From CAZHBA01 sp964530225 (GTDB taxonomy: Bacteria; Pseudomonadota; Alphaproteobacteria; UBA6615), in the NCBI GenBank assembly GCA_964530225.1, contig CAZHBA010000120.1, positions 1 through 16,452 on the forward strand: a DNA stretch of 16,452 bases. Reading direction: 5' to 3'. Of this stretch, positions 1 through 7,317 are shown piece by piece (position 1 is the stretch's first letter; the number at the start of each line of letters is the position of its first letter). The translations under genes and the position numbers were made by a program. Below the pieces are notes generated by a model. It was given only the letters and a program-made list of their open reading frames with translations, did no database searches and was not told the origin of the DNA.

Positions 1-818
1 TTGGTGATGGCGTGTAAAAAATGCAGGATCATGCGCGAATAGCGGCTCATGGAACCCGATATATCGCACAGCACCACCAGCGGCGGATGGCGCCGGCGCT
101 GTTTGCGGAATTGCAGCGGAATCGTCGCACCGCCCGAGCGCATCGCGGTCTGTAGGGTGGCGCGCATGTCGATGCGGGTGCCGGTGGGATCGCGGCGGAA
201 ACGGCGCGTCGGTACCTCCATGATCGGTAGTCGCATGCGCGCGATGGCCCGTTTGGCCTGATCGAGCTCCATCGACGACATTTTTTCGAAATCCATGTCC
301 TGCAGTACTTCGCGCGGCGACCAGGTCGTCACCGCGTCAACTGTGATTTCGGGTTCCTCCTCCTCACCCGAGCCATCTTCGTTGGCGTCGGGTTGATCGC
401 CCTTCAGCGCCTCGGCCAGACGCCGGTTAATCTCCTCGGCTTCCGGTGGCGGCGTCTCCTGGTCGACGAAAGAGGGAAGGACCAGCGCGCTCATGCGTTC
501 CAGCAGTTGCGGGTTACGCCAAAAAATATGGAACGCCTGGTCAAAAATCTCGCGTTGGTCGCGCCGGTTGACGAACACCGCGTGCAAGGTCCAGTAGAAA
601 TCCTCGCGGTTACCAAGCCCCACTGTCTCGACGGCGCGCAAGGCGTCGAGAACTTTGCCCGGTCCGACCGGCAGCCCGGCGGCGCGCAAAACGCGGGCAA
701 AGTGCATAATATTGGCGGCAATCTTTCCTTTGTCACCGCCGTTTCCGGCGGTTTCTGACAGCACTGCCTGGGCGGCTAGGATCCGGCGGGCTTCGTCAGG
801 TAGGGACCTCTTCGCCAT
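1..818 (-). CDS. coxE: CoxE-like VWA-domain protein (partial, C-terminus off the left edge)
   Basis: Partial gene: 272 codons read from the ATG at 818 before the window ends. The N-terminal half is helical and charged, with an acidic stretch near residues 142-156 (DEDG/EEEEP type). A von Willebrand A domain begins near residue 245, with the MIDAS motif DISGS at 252-256 followed by MSRYSRMILHFLHAIT, which is highly typical of CoxE-like proteins. CoxE partners the MoxR-type ATPase CoxD; in the CO-dehydrogenase system of Afipia/Oligotropha the pair matures the Mo/Cu centre of CoxL. Here the pair would act as a chaperone/maturase for the nearby hydroxylase, by inference, because the large subunit is not of the Cu type. 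The ATG lies 5 nt beyond the coxD stop, so the two are co-transcribed. About 120 C-terminal residues are probably missing, judging from the usual length near 390 aa. Confidence 0.92.
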   Translation of the reverse strand, partial: MAKRSLPDEARRILAAQAVLSETAGNGGDKGKIAANIMHFARVLRAAGLPVGPGKVLDALRAVETVGLGNREDFYWTLHAVFVNRRDQREIFDQAFHIFWRNPQLLERMSALVLPSFVDQETPPPEAEEINRRLAEALKGDQPDANEDGSGEEEEPEITVDAVTTWSPREVLQDMDFEKMSSMELDQAKRAIARMRLPIMEVPTRRFRRDPTGTRIDMRATLQTAMRSGGATIPLQFRKQRRRHPPLVVLCDISGSMSRYSRMILHFLHAIT

Positions 819-822
819 ATCG

Positions 823-1749
823 TCAGCCGGCCGCGATTTGCGCCGCCGCGACCTCGTGCTTGATCTGATCGAGGATTAGTGCCGCTTCGCTGCCACGGAT
901 CTGCGCGATATCGTCCTGGTATTTCAGCAATACGCCGAGCGTGTCGTCGATGGCCTCGGGTGTTAGCTCGATGACGTCGAGCTGGTTCAGCGCCGCCGCC
1001 CAATCGATGGTCTCAGCAATGCCCGGTAGCTTGAACAAATCCTTCTCGCGAAGTTGCTGCACGAAATGCACCACTTGGCGGCTGAGCGTCTGATCGACCT
1101 GCGGGGCTTTGAGTTCGAGAATTGCCAGTTCGCGTTCGGCGTCGGGATAGTCGACCCAATAGTAAAAACAGCGCCGTTTGAGGGCGTCGTGGATTTCGCG
1201 GGTGCGGTTTGAGGTAATCACCACGATCGGCGGTTTGTCTGCGTTTATGGTGCCAATTTCTGGGATGGTGATCTGAAAATCAGAGAGTACCTCCAGCAAA
1301 TAGGCCTCGAATGGTTCGTCGGTGCGGTCGAGCTCGTCGATCAGCAGCACCGGCGGGCCTTCGAGCGCCGGTTCGAGCGCCTGCAGTAGCGGCCGTTTGA
1401 CCAGAAACCGGCCGGAGAAAATGTCGGCGCCCAGCTGGTCGCGATCCTCGATGCCCTCGGCCTCGGCCATGCGGATTTCGATCATCTGCGCCGCGTAGTT
1501 CCACTCGTAGACGGCAGAAGCGACGTCGAGACCTTCGTAGCATTGCAGGCGCACCAGCTTGCGGCCGAGCGCCTCGGCCAGCACCTTAGCGATCTCGGTC
1601 TTGCCGACCCCGGCCTCGCCCTCGAGGAACAATGGGCGGTTAAGATGCAACGCCAAATGGACCGCCGTCGCCAGGCTGCGGTCGGCGATATAGCTGCCCT
1701 TTGCCAGCAATTCGACGGTGGATTCGACGTTATCGGGAATTTGGGTCAA
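823..1749 (-). CDS. coxD: MoxR-family AAA+ ATPase, CoxD-like maturation factor
   Basis: A 308-aa AAA+ ATPase of the MoxR family. Walker A is GEAGVGKT (44-51) and Walker B is VLLIDELDR (134-142). A sensor-1-like TSNRTREI (179-186) is followed by the arginine-rich KRRC (191-194). MoxR ATPases work with VWA proteins to remodel or activate metalloenzymes; the neighbouring coxE and molybdenum hydroxylase genes identify this as CoxD, cytoplasmic. The start is a TTG at 1749: the in-frame stop TGA lies only two codons upstream (1755-1753) and no other initiator precedes the conserved N-terminus (residues 19-33, SYIADRSLATAVHLA). The Shine-Dalgarno is weak (GCGAG), so expression may be low, as suits a maturation factor. 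The gene lies 3' of a terminator that closes the coxSLM transcript and appears to have its own promoter. Confidence 0.93.
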   Translation of the reverse strand: MTQIPDNVESTVELLAKGSYIADRSLATAVHLALHLNRPLFLEGEAGVGKTEIAKVLAEALGRKLVRLQCYEGLDVASAVYEWNYAAQMIEIRMAEAEGIEDRDQLGADIFSGRFLVKRPLLQALEPALEGPPVLLIDELDRTDEPFEAYLLEVLSDFQITIPEIGTINADKPPIVVITSNRTREIHDALKRRCFYYWVDYPDAERELAILELKAPQVDQTLSRQVVHFVQQLREKDLFKLPGIAETIDWAAALNQLDVIELTPEAIDDTLGVLLKYQDDIAQIRGSEAALILDQIKHEVAAAQIAAG

Positions 1750-1846
1750 CGTTCACTCGCGATGTTGGAGGCCCATAACAGCGTCCGGCCGGTATTCGGT
1801 GCGCGGTGGCACATCTACTTAACGCGCAGGAGCCAAAACCGGCGTT

Positions 1847-1875
1847 GATATAGCTCACTGGCGGGATTTGACCAA
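1847..1875 (-). promoter_or_regulatory. Candidate sigma-70-type promoter for coxDE
   Basis: On the minus strand a -35-like TTGGTC (1875-1870) is followed, after a 17-nt spacer, by a -10-like TATATC (1852-1847). It sits just downstream of the coxM terminator and about 100 nt before the coxD TTG start, where an independent promoter would be needed. The match to consensus is partial (about 3 of 6 and 4 of 6), so this is a prediction from spacing and context. Confidence 0.35.
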
Positions 1876-1883
1876 GCGGCGAC

Positions 1884-1921
1884 AAAAAATCGGCCGGAAC
1901 CTTGGCGGATTCCGGCCGATT
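1884..1921 (-). terminator. Rho-independent terminator after coxM
   Basis: A perfect 12-bp inverted repeat (arms 1888-1899 and 1910-1921, core CGGCCGG) encloses a 10-nt loop. Read on the minus strand, the stem runs straight into a T-tract (ATTTTTTGTC). It lies 20 nt beyond the coxM stop codon and has the classical form of an intrinsic terminator. It should end the coxS-coxL-coxM transcript before coxDE. On the plus strand the stem lacks a comparable T-run. Confidence 0.9.
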
Positions 1922-1941
1922 CTTGAATTTTGGCGTAATGC

Positions 1942-2739
1942 CTAGCCGGCTGCCACAGCGGCCCGGCTAGCCATGATCGAAATCAGATGGGCGCGGTACT
2001 CCGCCGAGGCGTGAATATCGCTGTTGAGGCCGTCGGCTGACATCTTAACCGCTTTGGCTGCATCGGCGTCCAGACCGTCGCCAAGTGCCGCCTCGATATC
2101 GCTGGCGCGGAAGACGCCGGAATCGCTGGCGCCGGTGACGGCAGCGCGGGTTTCGCCGCCGGTCTGCGCGACCATGACGCCGACAATGGCGTAACGCGAG
2201 GCCGGGTTCGGGAATTTGGCGTAGGCGGCCTTGTCGGCGACCGGGAAGCGCACGGCGACGACCAGCTCGCCGTCTTCGAGCGCCGTTTCGAACAGGCCGG
2301 TGAAAAAGTCTTCCGCCGCGATTTCGCGCTGGTTGGTGACGATCGTGGCATTGAGCCCGAGACAGGCTGCCGGATAGTCTGCCGCCGGGTCGTTGTTGGC
2401 GATCGAACCGCCGATGGTACCGCGGTTGCGTACCTGCGGGTCGCCGATATTATCGGCGAGATCCGCCAGCGCCGGAATTTTAGTTGCTACGGCGTCGGTT
2501 TCAGCCACCGCCGCGTGGGTGGTCATCGCGCCGATGGTGATTGAGTCGCCGTCGTCAGTAATGCCCGCCAAATCGCCGATACCGGCGAGATCGATGAGAT
2601 CGCTGGGTTGAGCGAGGCGTTGCTTCAGGGTCGGGATCAACGTCATACCGCCAGCCAGGTAGCTACCGTCATCGGCCGATGACAGCGCGGAAACCGCGTC
2701 GTCGCGGGAATGCGCCTTCTGATAATTGAAATTGTACAT
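1942..2739 (-). CDS. coxM: Molybdenum hydroxylase FAD subunit (CoxM-like)
   Basis: A 265-aa flavoprotein subunit of the xanthine dehydrogenase/CO dehydrogenase family with a PCMH-type FAD domain. It passes electrons from the 2Fe-2S clusters of CoxS to FAD and on to the acceptor, in the cytoplasm. Two hallmark FAD-binding loops are visible: the AGG motif (29-31, in SYLAGGMTLIPTLKQRLA) and TIGGSIANNDPAADYPAA (108-125). The C-terminal part is the usual CO-dehydrogenase flavoprotein C-terminal domain, and the total is slightly shorter than the typical 280-290 aa. The ATG at 2739 has a good ribosome-binding site (AGGGAGAAAAACA). It is the last gene of the coxSLM cluster, 39 nt after coxL and just before the terminator. 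The order S-L-M differs from the M-S-L order of Oligotropha. Confidence 0.95.
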   Translation of the reverse strand: MYNFNYQKAHSRDDAVSALSSADDGSYLAGGMTLIPTLKQRLAQPSDLIDLAGIGDLAGITDDGDSITIGAMTTHAAVAETDAVATKIPALADLADNIGDPQVRNRGTIGGSIANNDPAADYPAACLGLNATIVTNQREIAAEDFFTGLFETALEDGELVVAVRFPVADKAAYAKFPNPASRYAIVGVMVAQTGGETRAAVTGASDSGVFRASDIEAALGDGLDADAAKAVKMSADGLNSDIHASAEYRAHLISIMASRAAVAAG

Positions 2740-2755
2740 TGTTTTTCTCCCTGTC

Positions 2756-2775
2756 GGTCGGCCGTGTCGCCGACC
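2756..2775 (-). other. Intercistronic hairpin between coxL and coxM
   Basis: A perfect 7-bp inverted repeat (arms 2756-2762 and 2769-2775, GGTCGGC/GCCGACC, 6-nt loop) lies just after the coxL stop and before the coxM ribosome-binding site. No T-run follows, so it is not a terminator. It may protect the 3' end of the upstream message or tune coxM translation; that role is inference. Confidence 0.45.
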
Positions 2776-2778
2776 TAC

Positions 2779-5136
2779 CTAAGCGTTCTGAATTGCCTGC
2801 CAAACCTTTGCCGGTGTGGCGGGCATGGAAATATCGCCGACGCCCAACGGGGCGAGGGCGTCTAAGACTGCATTGATGACCGCTGGCGGCGAGCCGATGG
2901 CTCCCACTTCGCCGACGCCCTTGACCTCCAACGGATTGGAAGCGCCCATCACGGACTGGGTGCCGACGTTGAGGTTGGGTAGATTGTCTGCGCGCGGCAT
3001 CGTGTAGTCCATATACGAGCCGGTCAACAGCTGGCCGTCATCGTCGTAGACGCAGCCTTCCAGCAGTGCCTGGCCGATGCCCTGGGCGACGCCGCCATGG
3101 ACCTGGCCTTCGACGATCATCGGATTGATCACCCGGCCGACATCGTCGACGGCGGTGAAGTTCATGATATCGACGGTGCCGGTGTCGGGGTCGACCTCGA
3201 CTTCGCAGATGTGACAGCCCGCCGGATAACTGAAGTTGAGCGGATCGTAGAAAGCGTTCTCGTCGAGACCCGGCTCTAGCTCTTCGATCGGATAGTTGTG
3301 CGGTACATAGGCCGACATCGCGACCTCGCCAAAAGCCATTTCGCGATCAGTACCCGAGACGGTGAACTTGCCGTCTTTGAATTCGATATCGGATTCCGCG
3401 GCCTCAAGAATATGCGCGGCGATCTTGGTGGCCTTGTCGATCACCTTGTTGCACGCCTTGAGCAGCGCCGAACCACCGACGGCGATTGAGCGCGAACCGT
3501 AGGTGCCCATACCGAACTGTACTTCGCCGGTATCGCCGTGGCTAATTTCAATATTCTCGATAGGAATGCCGAAGCTTTCCGACACCACCTGGGCAAAAGT
3601 CGTCTCGTGTCCCTGGCCGTGGCTGTGGCTGCCGGTATAGACCGTAACCGAACCGGTTGGGTGCACGCGCACTTGTGCCGATTCATATAGTCCGGCACGG
3701 GCGCCGAGCGCACCGGCGACAGCTGATGGGGCAATACCGCACGCCTCGATATAGGTCGAGACGCCGATACCGCGGCGTTGACCGTTACTTTCCGATTCTG
3801 CCCGCCGAGCTTCGAACCCGGCGTAATCGGCAGCCTGTAACGCAGCATCGAACGAGGCTGGATAGTTGCCGACATCGTATTGTAGCGCCACCGGTGTTTG
3901 ATATGGGAACTGATTCGCCTGAATCATGTTCTTTTGGCGAATTTCCACCGGATCGATGCCCAGTTCGCGTGCCGCTTTATTGACCATACGCTCGAGCAGG
4001 TAGGTGCACTCGGGCCGCCCGGCGCCGCGGTAAGCATCGACGGGTACGGTGTTGGTGAACACGGTTTTCACTTCGCAGTAAATCGCCGGGGTGGTGTACA
4101 CGCCTGCCATCAGGGTGCCGTACAGATAGGTCGGTACGCTCGACCCGAACGTCGATAGGTAGGCGCCGACATTCGCCTTGGTGGCAACCCGCAGGCCGAG
4201 GAACGTACCGTCGCTGGCCAACGCCAACTCGGCGTGGGTCACGTGGTCGCGGGCATGGGCGTCGGTTATGAATGATTCTGAACGCTCGGCGGTCCATTTG
4301 ACTGGCTGCGGCACCTTGGCCGAAGCCCAGGTGAGGATGGCTTCTTCGGCATAGTGAAAAATTTTCGAACCGAAACCGCCACCGACATCGGGTGCGATAA
4401 CCCGCAATTTGTGTTCGGGAATTTGTAGAACGAAGGCGCCCATGAGCAGCCGGATGACGTGCGGATTTTGGGTCGTCGTGTGCAGTGTGTAATCTCCTGT
4501 CGACGAATCGTACTGCGCGATTGCCGCGCGCGGCTCCAACGCGTTGGGGATCAGCCGGTTGTTGGTGACGTCGATGGAGACCACCTGGTCGGCGTCGGCA
4601 AACGCCGCTTCGGTCGCATCCTTGTCGCCCAGTTCCCAGTCGAAGCACATGTTATTGGGAACGTCGTCGTGCACCAGCGCATTACCGGCGAGAGCGGCAT
4701 CCATGCTGACCGCTGCTGGTAACACGTCGTAGTCGACGTTTATCAATTCGGCTGCGTCGCGCGCTTGATCCTTCGTCTCGGCGATGACAATCGCGACTTG
4801 ATCGCCAACATAGCGTACTTTTTCAGTGGCGAGTGGCGGGTGCGACGGCTCGTGCATGGGCGAGCCGTCCTTGCCGTGAATTTGCCAGCCGCAAGGCAGG
4901 CCTCCAACCTCGTCGGCTGCCATATCGGTACCGGTGAAGATGGCGGCTACGCCGGGAGCTTGTGCTGCCGCACTGGTGTCCACACCCTTGATGCGAGCAT
5001 GGGCGTGCGGTGATCTTAACATCCATGCGTAGAGTTGTCCGCGCTGATTGATGTCGTCGATATAGTTGCCGCGTCCGGTCAAAAACCGTTTGTCCTCAAC
5101 CCTGCGGACGGAGGCACCAATGCCAGTTTCGCTCAT
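2779..5136 (-). CDS. coxL: Molybdopterin-binding large subunit, form II CoxL-like / XDH-family hydroxylase
   Basis: A 785-aa catalytic subunit of a molybdenum hydroxylase that binds Mo-pterin cytosine dinucleotide and hydroxylates substrate with water-derived oxygen. Visible motifs are GGGFGSK (252-258), AYRGAGR (368-374), the cofactor loop HGQGH (506-510) and the C-terminal GVGE (740-743), whose Glu743 is the expected catalytic base. The active-site loop is AYRGAGR, not the AYxCSFR of genuine (form I) CO dehydrogenase, so the Cys that ligates Cu in the CuSMo cluster is absent. This is a form II or generic family member, and CO oxidation should not be assumed. I start at the ATG at 5136: it follows the coxS stop by 4 nt, has GGGATAA just upstream and begins MSETGIGASVRRVEDKRFLTG in the family manner. 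A longer start at 5163 would only add residues inside coxS. Confidence 0.95.
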   Translation of the reverse strand: MSETGIGASVRRVEDKRFLTGRGNYIDDINQRGQLYAWMLRSPHAHARIKGVDTSAAAQAPGVAAIFTGTDMAADEVGGLPCGWQIHGKDGSPMHEPSHPPLATEKVRYVGDQVAIVIAETKDQARDAAELINVDYDVLPAAVSMDAALAGNALVHDDVPNNMCFDWELGDKDATEAAFADADQVVSIDVTNNRLIPNALEPRAAIAQYDSSTGDYTLHTTTQNPHVIRLLMGAFVLQIPEHKLRVIAPDVGGGFGSKIFHYAEEAILTWASAKVPQPVKWTAERSESFITDAHARDHVTHAELALASDGTFLGLRVATKANVGAYLSTFGSSVPTYLYGTLMAGVYTTPAIYCEVKTVFTNTVPVDAYRGAGRPECTYLLERMVNKAARELGIDPVEIRQKNMIQANQFPYQTPVALQYDVGNYPASFDAALQAADYAGFEARRAESESNGQRRGIGVSTYIEACGIAPSAVAGALGARAGLYESAQVRVHPTGSVTVYTGSHSHGQGHETTFAQVVSESFGIPIENIEISHGDTGEVQFGMGTYGSRSIAVGGSALLKACNKVIDKATKIAAHILEAAESDIEFKDGKFTVSGTDREMAFGEVAMSAYVPHNYPIEELEPGLDENAFYDPLNFSYPAGCHICEVEVDPDTGTVDIMNFTAVDDVGRVINPMIVEGQVHGGVAQGIGQALLEGCVYDDDGQLLTGSYMDYTMPRADNLPNLNVGTQSVMGASNPLEVKGVGEVGAIGSPPAVINAVLDALAPLGVGDISMPATPAKVWQAIQNA

Positions 5137-5140
5137 TGTC

Positions 5141-5608
5141 TTATCCCTGCATGGCTTTCGCACCGGCGAGGATGGACTTGACGATATTGTGATAGCCGGT
5201 GCAGCGGCAGAGGTTACCCTCTAGCCATTCGCGGACTTCCTGCTCGTTCGCGCCTGGGTTGGTTTTCGCTAAATCGACGGCGCTCATAACCATACCAGGG
5301 GTGCAGAAGCCACACTGTAGACCATGGTTTTCGCGAAACGCTTCTTGCATGGGGTGCAGTGTATCGCCGTCGGCCAGGCCTTCGATGGTAGTTACGTCGG
5401 TGCCTTCGGCCTGCACCGCCAGCATGGAACAGGATTTCGCAGATTCGCCGTCAACATGGACGACACACGCGCCACACTGGCTGGTATCGCAACCCACATG
5501 GGTTCCGGTAAGTCCAAGATGTTCGCGTAGATATTGAACGAGCAAGGTCCGTGGCTCGACTTCGGCCGACACAGACTTTCTGTTTACCGTCATGGATACG
5601 GTGGGCAT
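5141..5608 (-). CDS. coxS: Molybdenum hydroxylase 2Fe-2S subunit (CoxS-like)
   Basis: A 155-aa small subunit with two [2Fe-2S] clusters that relay electrons from the Mo site to FAD. The plant-ferredoxin-type N-terminal cluster has Cys40, Cys45, Cys48 and Cys60 (GCDTSQCGACVVHVDG region). The C-terminal helical cluster has Cys99, Cys102, Cys134 and Cys136 (QCGFCTPGM and NLCRCTGY). Length and spacing are normal for the family. I chose the ATG at 5608 because a very strong Shine-Dalgarno (GAGGGAGGAG) stands just before it; an in-frame start at 5647 would add 13 basic residues with no family counterpart and place that site inside the gene. It is the first of the coxSLM genes and is separated from coxG by a 166-nt region with regulatory-looking dyads. 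coxL starts 4 nt after its stop. Confidence 0.95.
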   Translation of the reverse strand: MPTVSMTVNRKSVSAEVEPRTLLVQYLREHLGLTGTHVGCDTSQCGACVVHVDGESAKSCSMLAVQAEGTDVTTIEGLADGDTLHPMQEAFRENHGLQCGFCTPGMVMSAVDLAKTNPGANEQEVREWLEGNLCRCTGYHNIVKSILAGAKAMQG

Positions 5609-5655
5609 GGCTCTCCTCCCTCTAAATGGGTTACCCCGTAACAACATTATGCGTC

Positions 5656-5673
5656 GGCGGTCTAAAAGCCGCC
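5656..5673 (-). other. Leader hairpin upstream of coxS
   Basis: GGCGG (5656-5660) and CCGCC (5669-5673) can pair across an 8-nt loop in the coxS leader, about 50 nt before the start codon. It is short and could arise by chance in GC-rich DNA. A regulatory role is possible but not shown. Confidence 0.25.
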
Positions 5674-5688
5674 TGTTCGCGTGAATAC

Positions 5689-5726
5689 TGTGGTTAAAGT
5701 TTCTTACCCACAGTCGCTGGCGTCAA
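5689..5726 (-). promoter_or_regulatory. Candidate coxS promoter with overlapping operator-like dyad
   Basis: On the minus strand TTGACG (5726-5721) matches the -35 consensus at 5 of 6 positions. The -10 expected around 5704-5698 is poor (GAAACT). That -10 region is covered by an imperfect 24-bp dyad (5689-5712; outer arms TGTGG/CCACA, inner TAA/TTA). A good -35, a weak -10 and an overlapping dyad would suit a regulated promoter, for instance one needing a LysR-, GntR- or IclR-type factor, but no regulator gene is in the window. This is inference from pattern only. Confidence 0.33.
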
Positions 5727-5746
5727 GACACCAAAACGAATTAGGT

Positions 5747-5760
5747 GGCAAAAATTTGCC
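5747..5760. repeat. 14-bp palindrome in the coxG-coxS spacer
   Basis: GGCAAAAATTTGCC consists of 6-bp arms (GGCAAA/TTTGCC) around two central bases. It lies 14 nt downstream of the coxG stop. It is too short and too AT-centred for a good terminator, and looks more like a protein-binding half-site pair upstream of the putative coxS promoter. Confidence 0.4.
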
Positions 5761-5774
5761 GCAGTTTCTGGCAG

Positions 5775-6350
5775 CTAACCCACAATTAAAGCTATCACAA
5801 CCGCTGCGACGAAAATTAATGCGCCGATCCAGGTGCCAACCTCGACAACCGGGCCGATGACCGCACCCGCTGCTGGTGCGGCGGCGGGCGCTGACGCTCC
5901 TTCCGGCGCAGGTCCGCCGACGACTTCGGCGAAATTACTGAAAAATTCTCCCGCCATTTTTTTCGCTGTGCCATCGACCAAGCGGGCGCCAAGTTGGGCC
6001 AGTTTACCGCCGACGGTGGCGTCAACCTCGTATTTCAATACCGTGGCGTCGCCATCGGCCTTGAGACGTACATTGGCGCCGCCTTTAGCAAAACCGGCCG
6101 CGCCGCCTTTGCCTTCGCCGCTGATGCGGTAGCTGTTCGGCGGGTCGAGGTCGGACAGCGTAACCCGGCCGCTAAAGCTTGCCTTGACGGGGCCAACCTT
6201 AGCCGTGACCTTGGCCGTTAATTCGGTGTCGGACAGGCGCTGGATCTCGTCGCAGCCGGGGATCGCTTGCTTCAAAATTTCCGGATCGTTGAGTGCTTCC
6301 CACACGCGGTCGCGTGGAGCTTCAATGCGGTATTCGCCGCTCATTTCCAT
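5775..6350 (-). CDS. coxG: CoxG-like SRPBCC protein with C-terminal membrane anchor
   Basis: A 191-aa member of the CoxG (carbon monoxide dehydrogenase subunit G) family, START/SRPBCC fold. The family-typical N-terminus is clear (MEMSGEYRIEAPRDRVWEAL, then NDPEILKQAIPGC at 21-33). The domain spans about residues 1-146. An Ala/Pro/Gly-rich linker follows (about 147-166) and then a hydrophobic helix (173-190) that ends the protein, which fits the known role of CoxG in tethering the hydroxylase to the inner membrane near its electron acceptor. The ATG at 6350 has an acceptable ribosome-binding site (AAAGGT, 9-nt spacing). It sits upstream of coxS, 88 nt after livF, with no terminator visible between livF and coxG, so read-through from the transporter genes is plausible. 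Confidence 0.93.
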   Translation of the reverse strand: MEMSGEYRIEAPRDRVWEALNDPEILKQAIPGCDEIQRLSDTELTAKVTAKVGPVKASFSGRVTLSDLDPPNSYRISGEGKGGAAGFAKGGANVRLKADGDATVLKYEVDATVGGKLAQLGARLVDGTAKKMAGEFFSNFAEVVGGPAPEGASAPAAAPAAGAVIGPVVEVGTWIGALIFVAAVVIALIVG

Positions 6351-6438
6351 GGCGGTTTACCTTTCAAATTGGGGTTGGCTGTTCGAGGCGGAACATAGTC
6401 ACGCGGTGGGGTGCGGGCAAGCGCTGGCCGAAGAGTAT

Positions 6439-7317
6439 TTAACCGCCGAGGAACAGCCGGCCGACATCGGGGTTTTCGAGCAGGTCGGAGCTGTTCCCGG
6501 CCATCGCCACCAGACCGGACACTAGGACATAGCCGATATCGGAAAATTCCAACCCCTTCTTGGCGTTCTGTTCGACCATGACGATGGTCTTGCCGTCGAT
6601 ATGCTGCAGGTCGTGCAGAATTTCGAACACCATATCAATGAAACGCGGTTCGAGACCAATCGACGGTTCGTCGACTAGCAAAATCTCCGGGTCCATCACT
6701 AGCGCCCGTGATATCTCCAGCAAACGCCGCTCGCCGCCGGATAGGACGCGGGCCAGCTGATGGCGTCGCTCCGCCAACCTTGAATAACGGTCGAACACCC
6801 GCTCGGCGGCCTGTTTCGCTTCGGATGGCTGGTTCATGAGATAACCGCCCATCCACAAATTTTCCTCGACGGTCATATCGGGAAAGACCGAATTATCCTG
6901 CATGATGTAAGCGACACCGGCGTCGCGCAATTTTGCATTGGGTCCGAACCGCGTTATATCGCGCCCGTCGACGAAAATAGTACCGTTGCGGATATTGGTG
7001 AAGCCGTAGATCGAATGCAACACGGTTGACTTGCCGGCGCCGTTGGGCCCGATTAGGCATAGTGACTGGCCTTTGCCGACCTGCAGGTCCATTTGGTGCA
7101 GAATCTCCATTTTGCCGTAGCCGGCGACCAGGCTTTCGATATTGAGAAATGGCGCGCCGGCGGCTAGCGCCGCTATTTCGTTGTGTGACGGGCCTTCGGC
7201 AGCAATCTGCTCGGCCTCGCGGGCGACATCGTCGACTGAGATAACGGTTCCAACGCTGCCGAGACCGTAACTCTGCGAGCCGCCATTCGTTTCTGTTTTG
7301 CGCGGTCCGTTGGCCAT
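6439..7317 (-). CDS. livF: Branched-chain amino acid-type ABC transporter ATPase LivF, N-terminally extended
   Basis: A 292-aa ATP-binding protein of the LivF subfamily. Walker A is GPNGAGKS (90-97), Q-loop Gln140, signature LSGGE (192-196), Walker B ILLVDEP (212-218). The switch region reads MVEQN (248-251 area), with Gln in place of the usual His, as is normal in LivF. With LivG it powers the LivHM permease at the inner membrane. The ABC core starts only at about residue 57, so there is an N-terminal extension of roughly 55 residues rich in Gly, Ser, Ala and acidic residues; LivF is usually near 235 aa. No ATG, GTG or TTG occurs between residue 1 and the core, and the ATG at 7317 overlaps the livG stop (TGATG), so the extension is probably real. 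Substrate cannot be told from the ATPase. Confidence 0.95.
   Translation of the reverse strand: MANGPRKTETNGGSQSYGLGSVGTVISVDDVAREAEQIAAEGPSHNEIAALAAGAPFLNIESLVAGYGKMEILHQMDLQVGKGQSLCLIGPNGAGKSTVLHSIYGFTNIRNGTIFVDGRDITRFGPNAKLRDAGVAYIMQDNSVFPDMTVEENLWMGGYLMNQPSEAKQAAERVFDRYSRLAERRHQLARVLSGGERRLLEISRALVMDPEILLVDEPSIGLEPRFIDMVFEILHDLQHIDGKTIVMVEQNAKKGLEFSDIGYVLVSGLVAMAGNSSDLLENPDVGRLFLGG

Noticed and set aside
1753..1776. A seven-codon ORF (MGLQHRE) ending just before the coxD start
   Set aside because: No ribosome-binding site and no regulatory residues. It could couple to the TTG start, but nothing distinguishes it from chance.
3977..4648. A 223-codon minus-strand frame inside coxL
   Set aside because: Shifted frame of the large subunit gene, with Arg/His-rich low-complexity translation and no ribosome-binding site. 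coxL itself is continuous and conserved across this stretch.
5609..5647. A longer coxS start at 5647
   Set aside because: It would put the strong GAGGGAGGAG ribosome-binding site inside the coding region and add a basic leader absent from the family.
5747..5760. The GGCAAAAATTTGCC palindrome as a terminator of coxG
   Set aside because: Only 6-bp arms with AT-rich centre and no T-tract on the 3' side; far weaker than the genuine terminator at 1884-1921.
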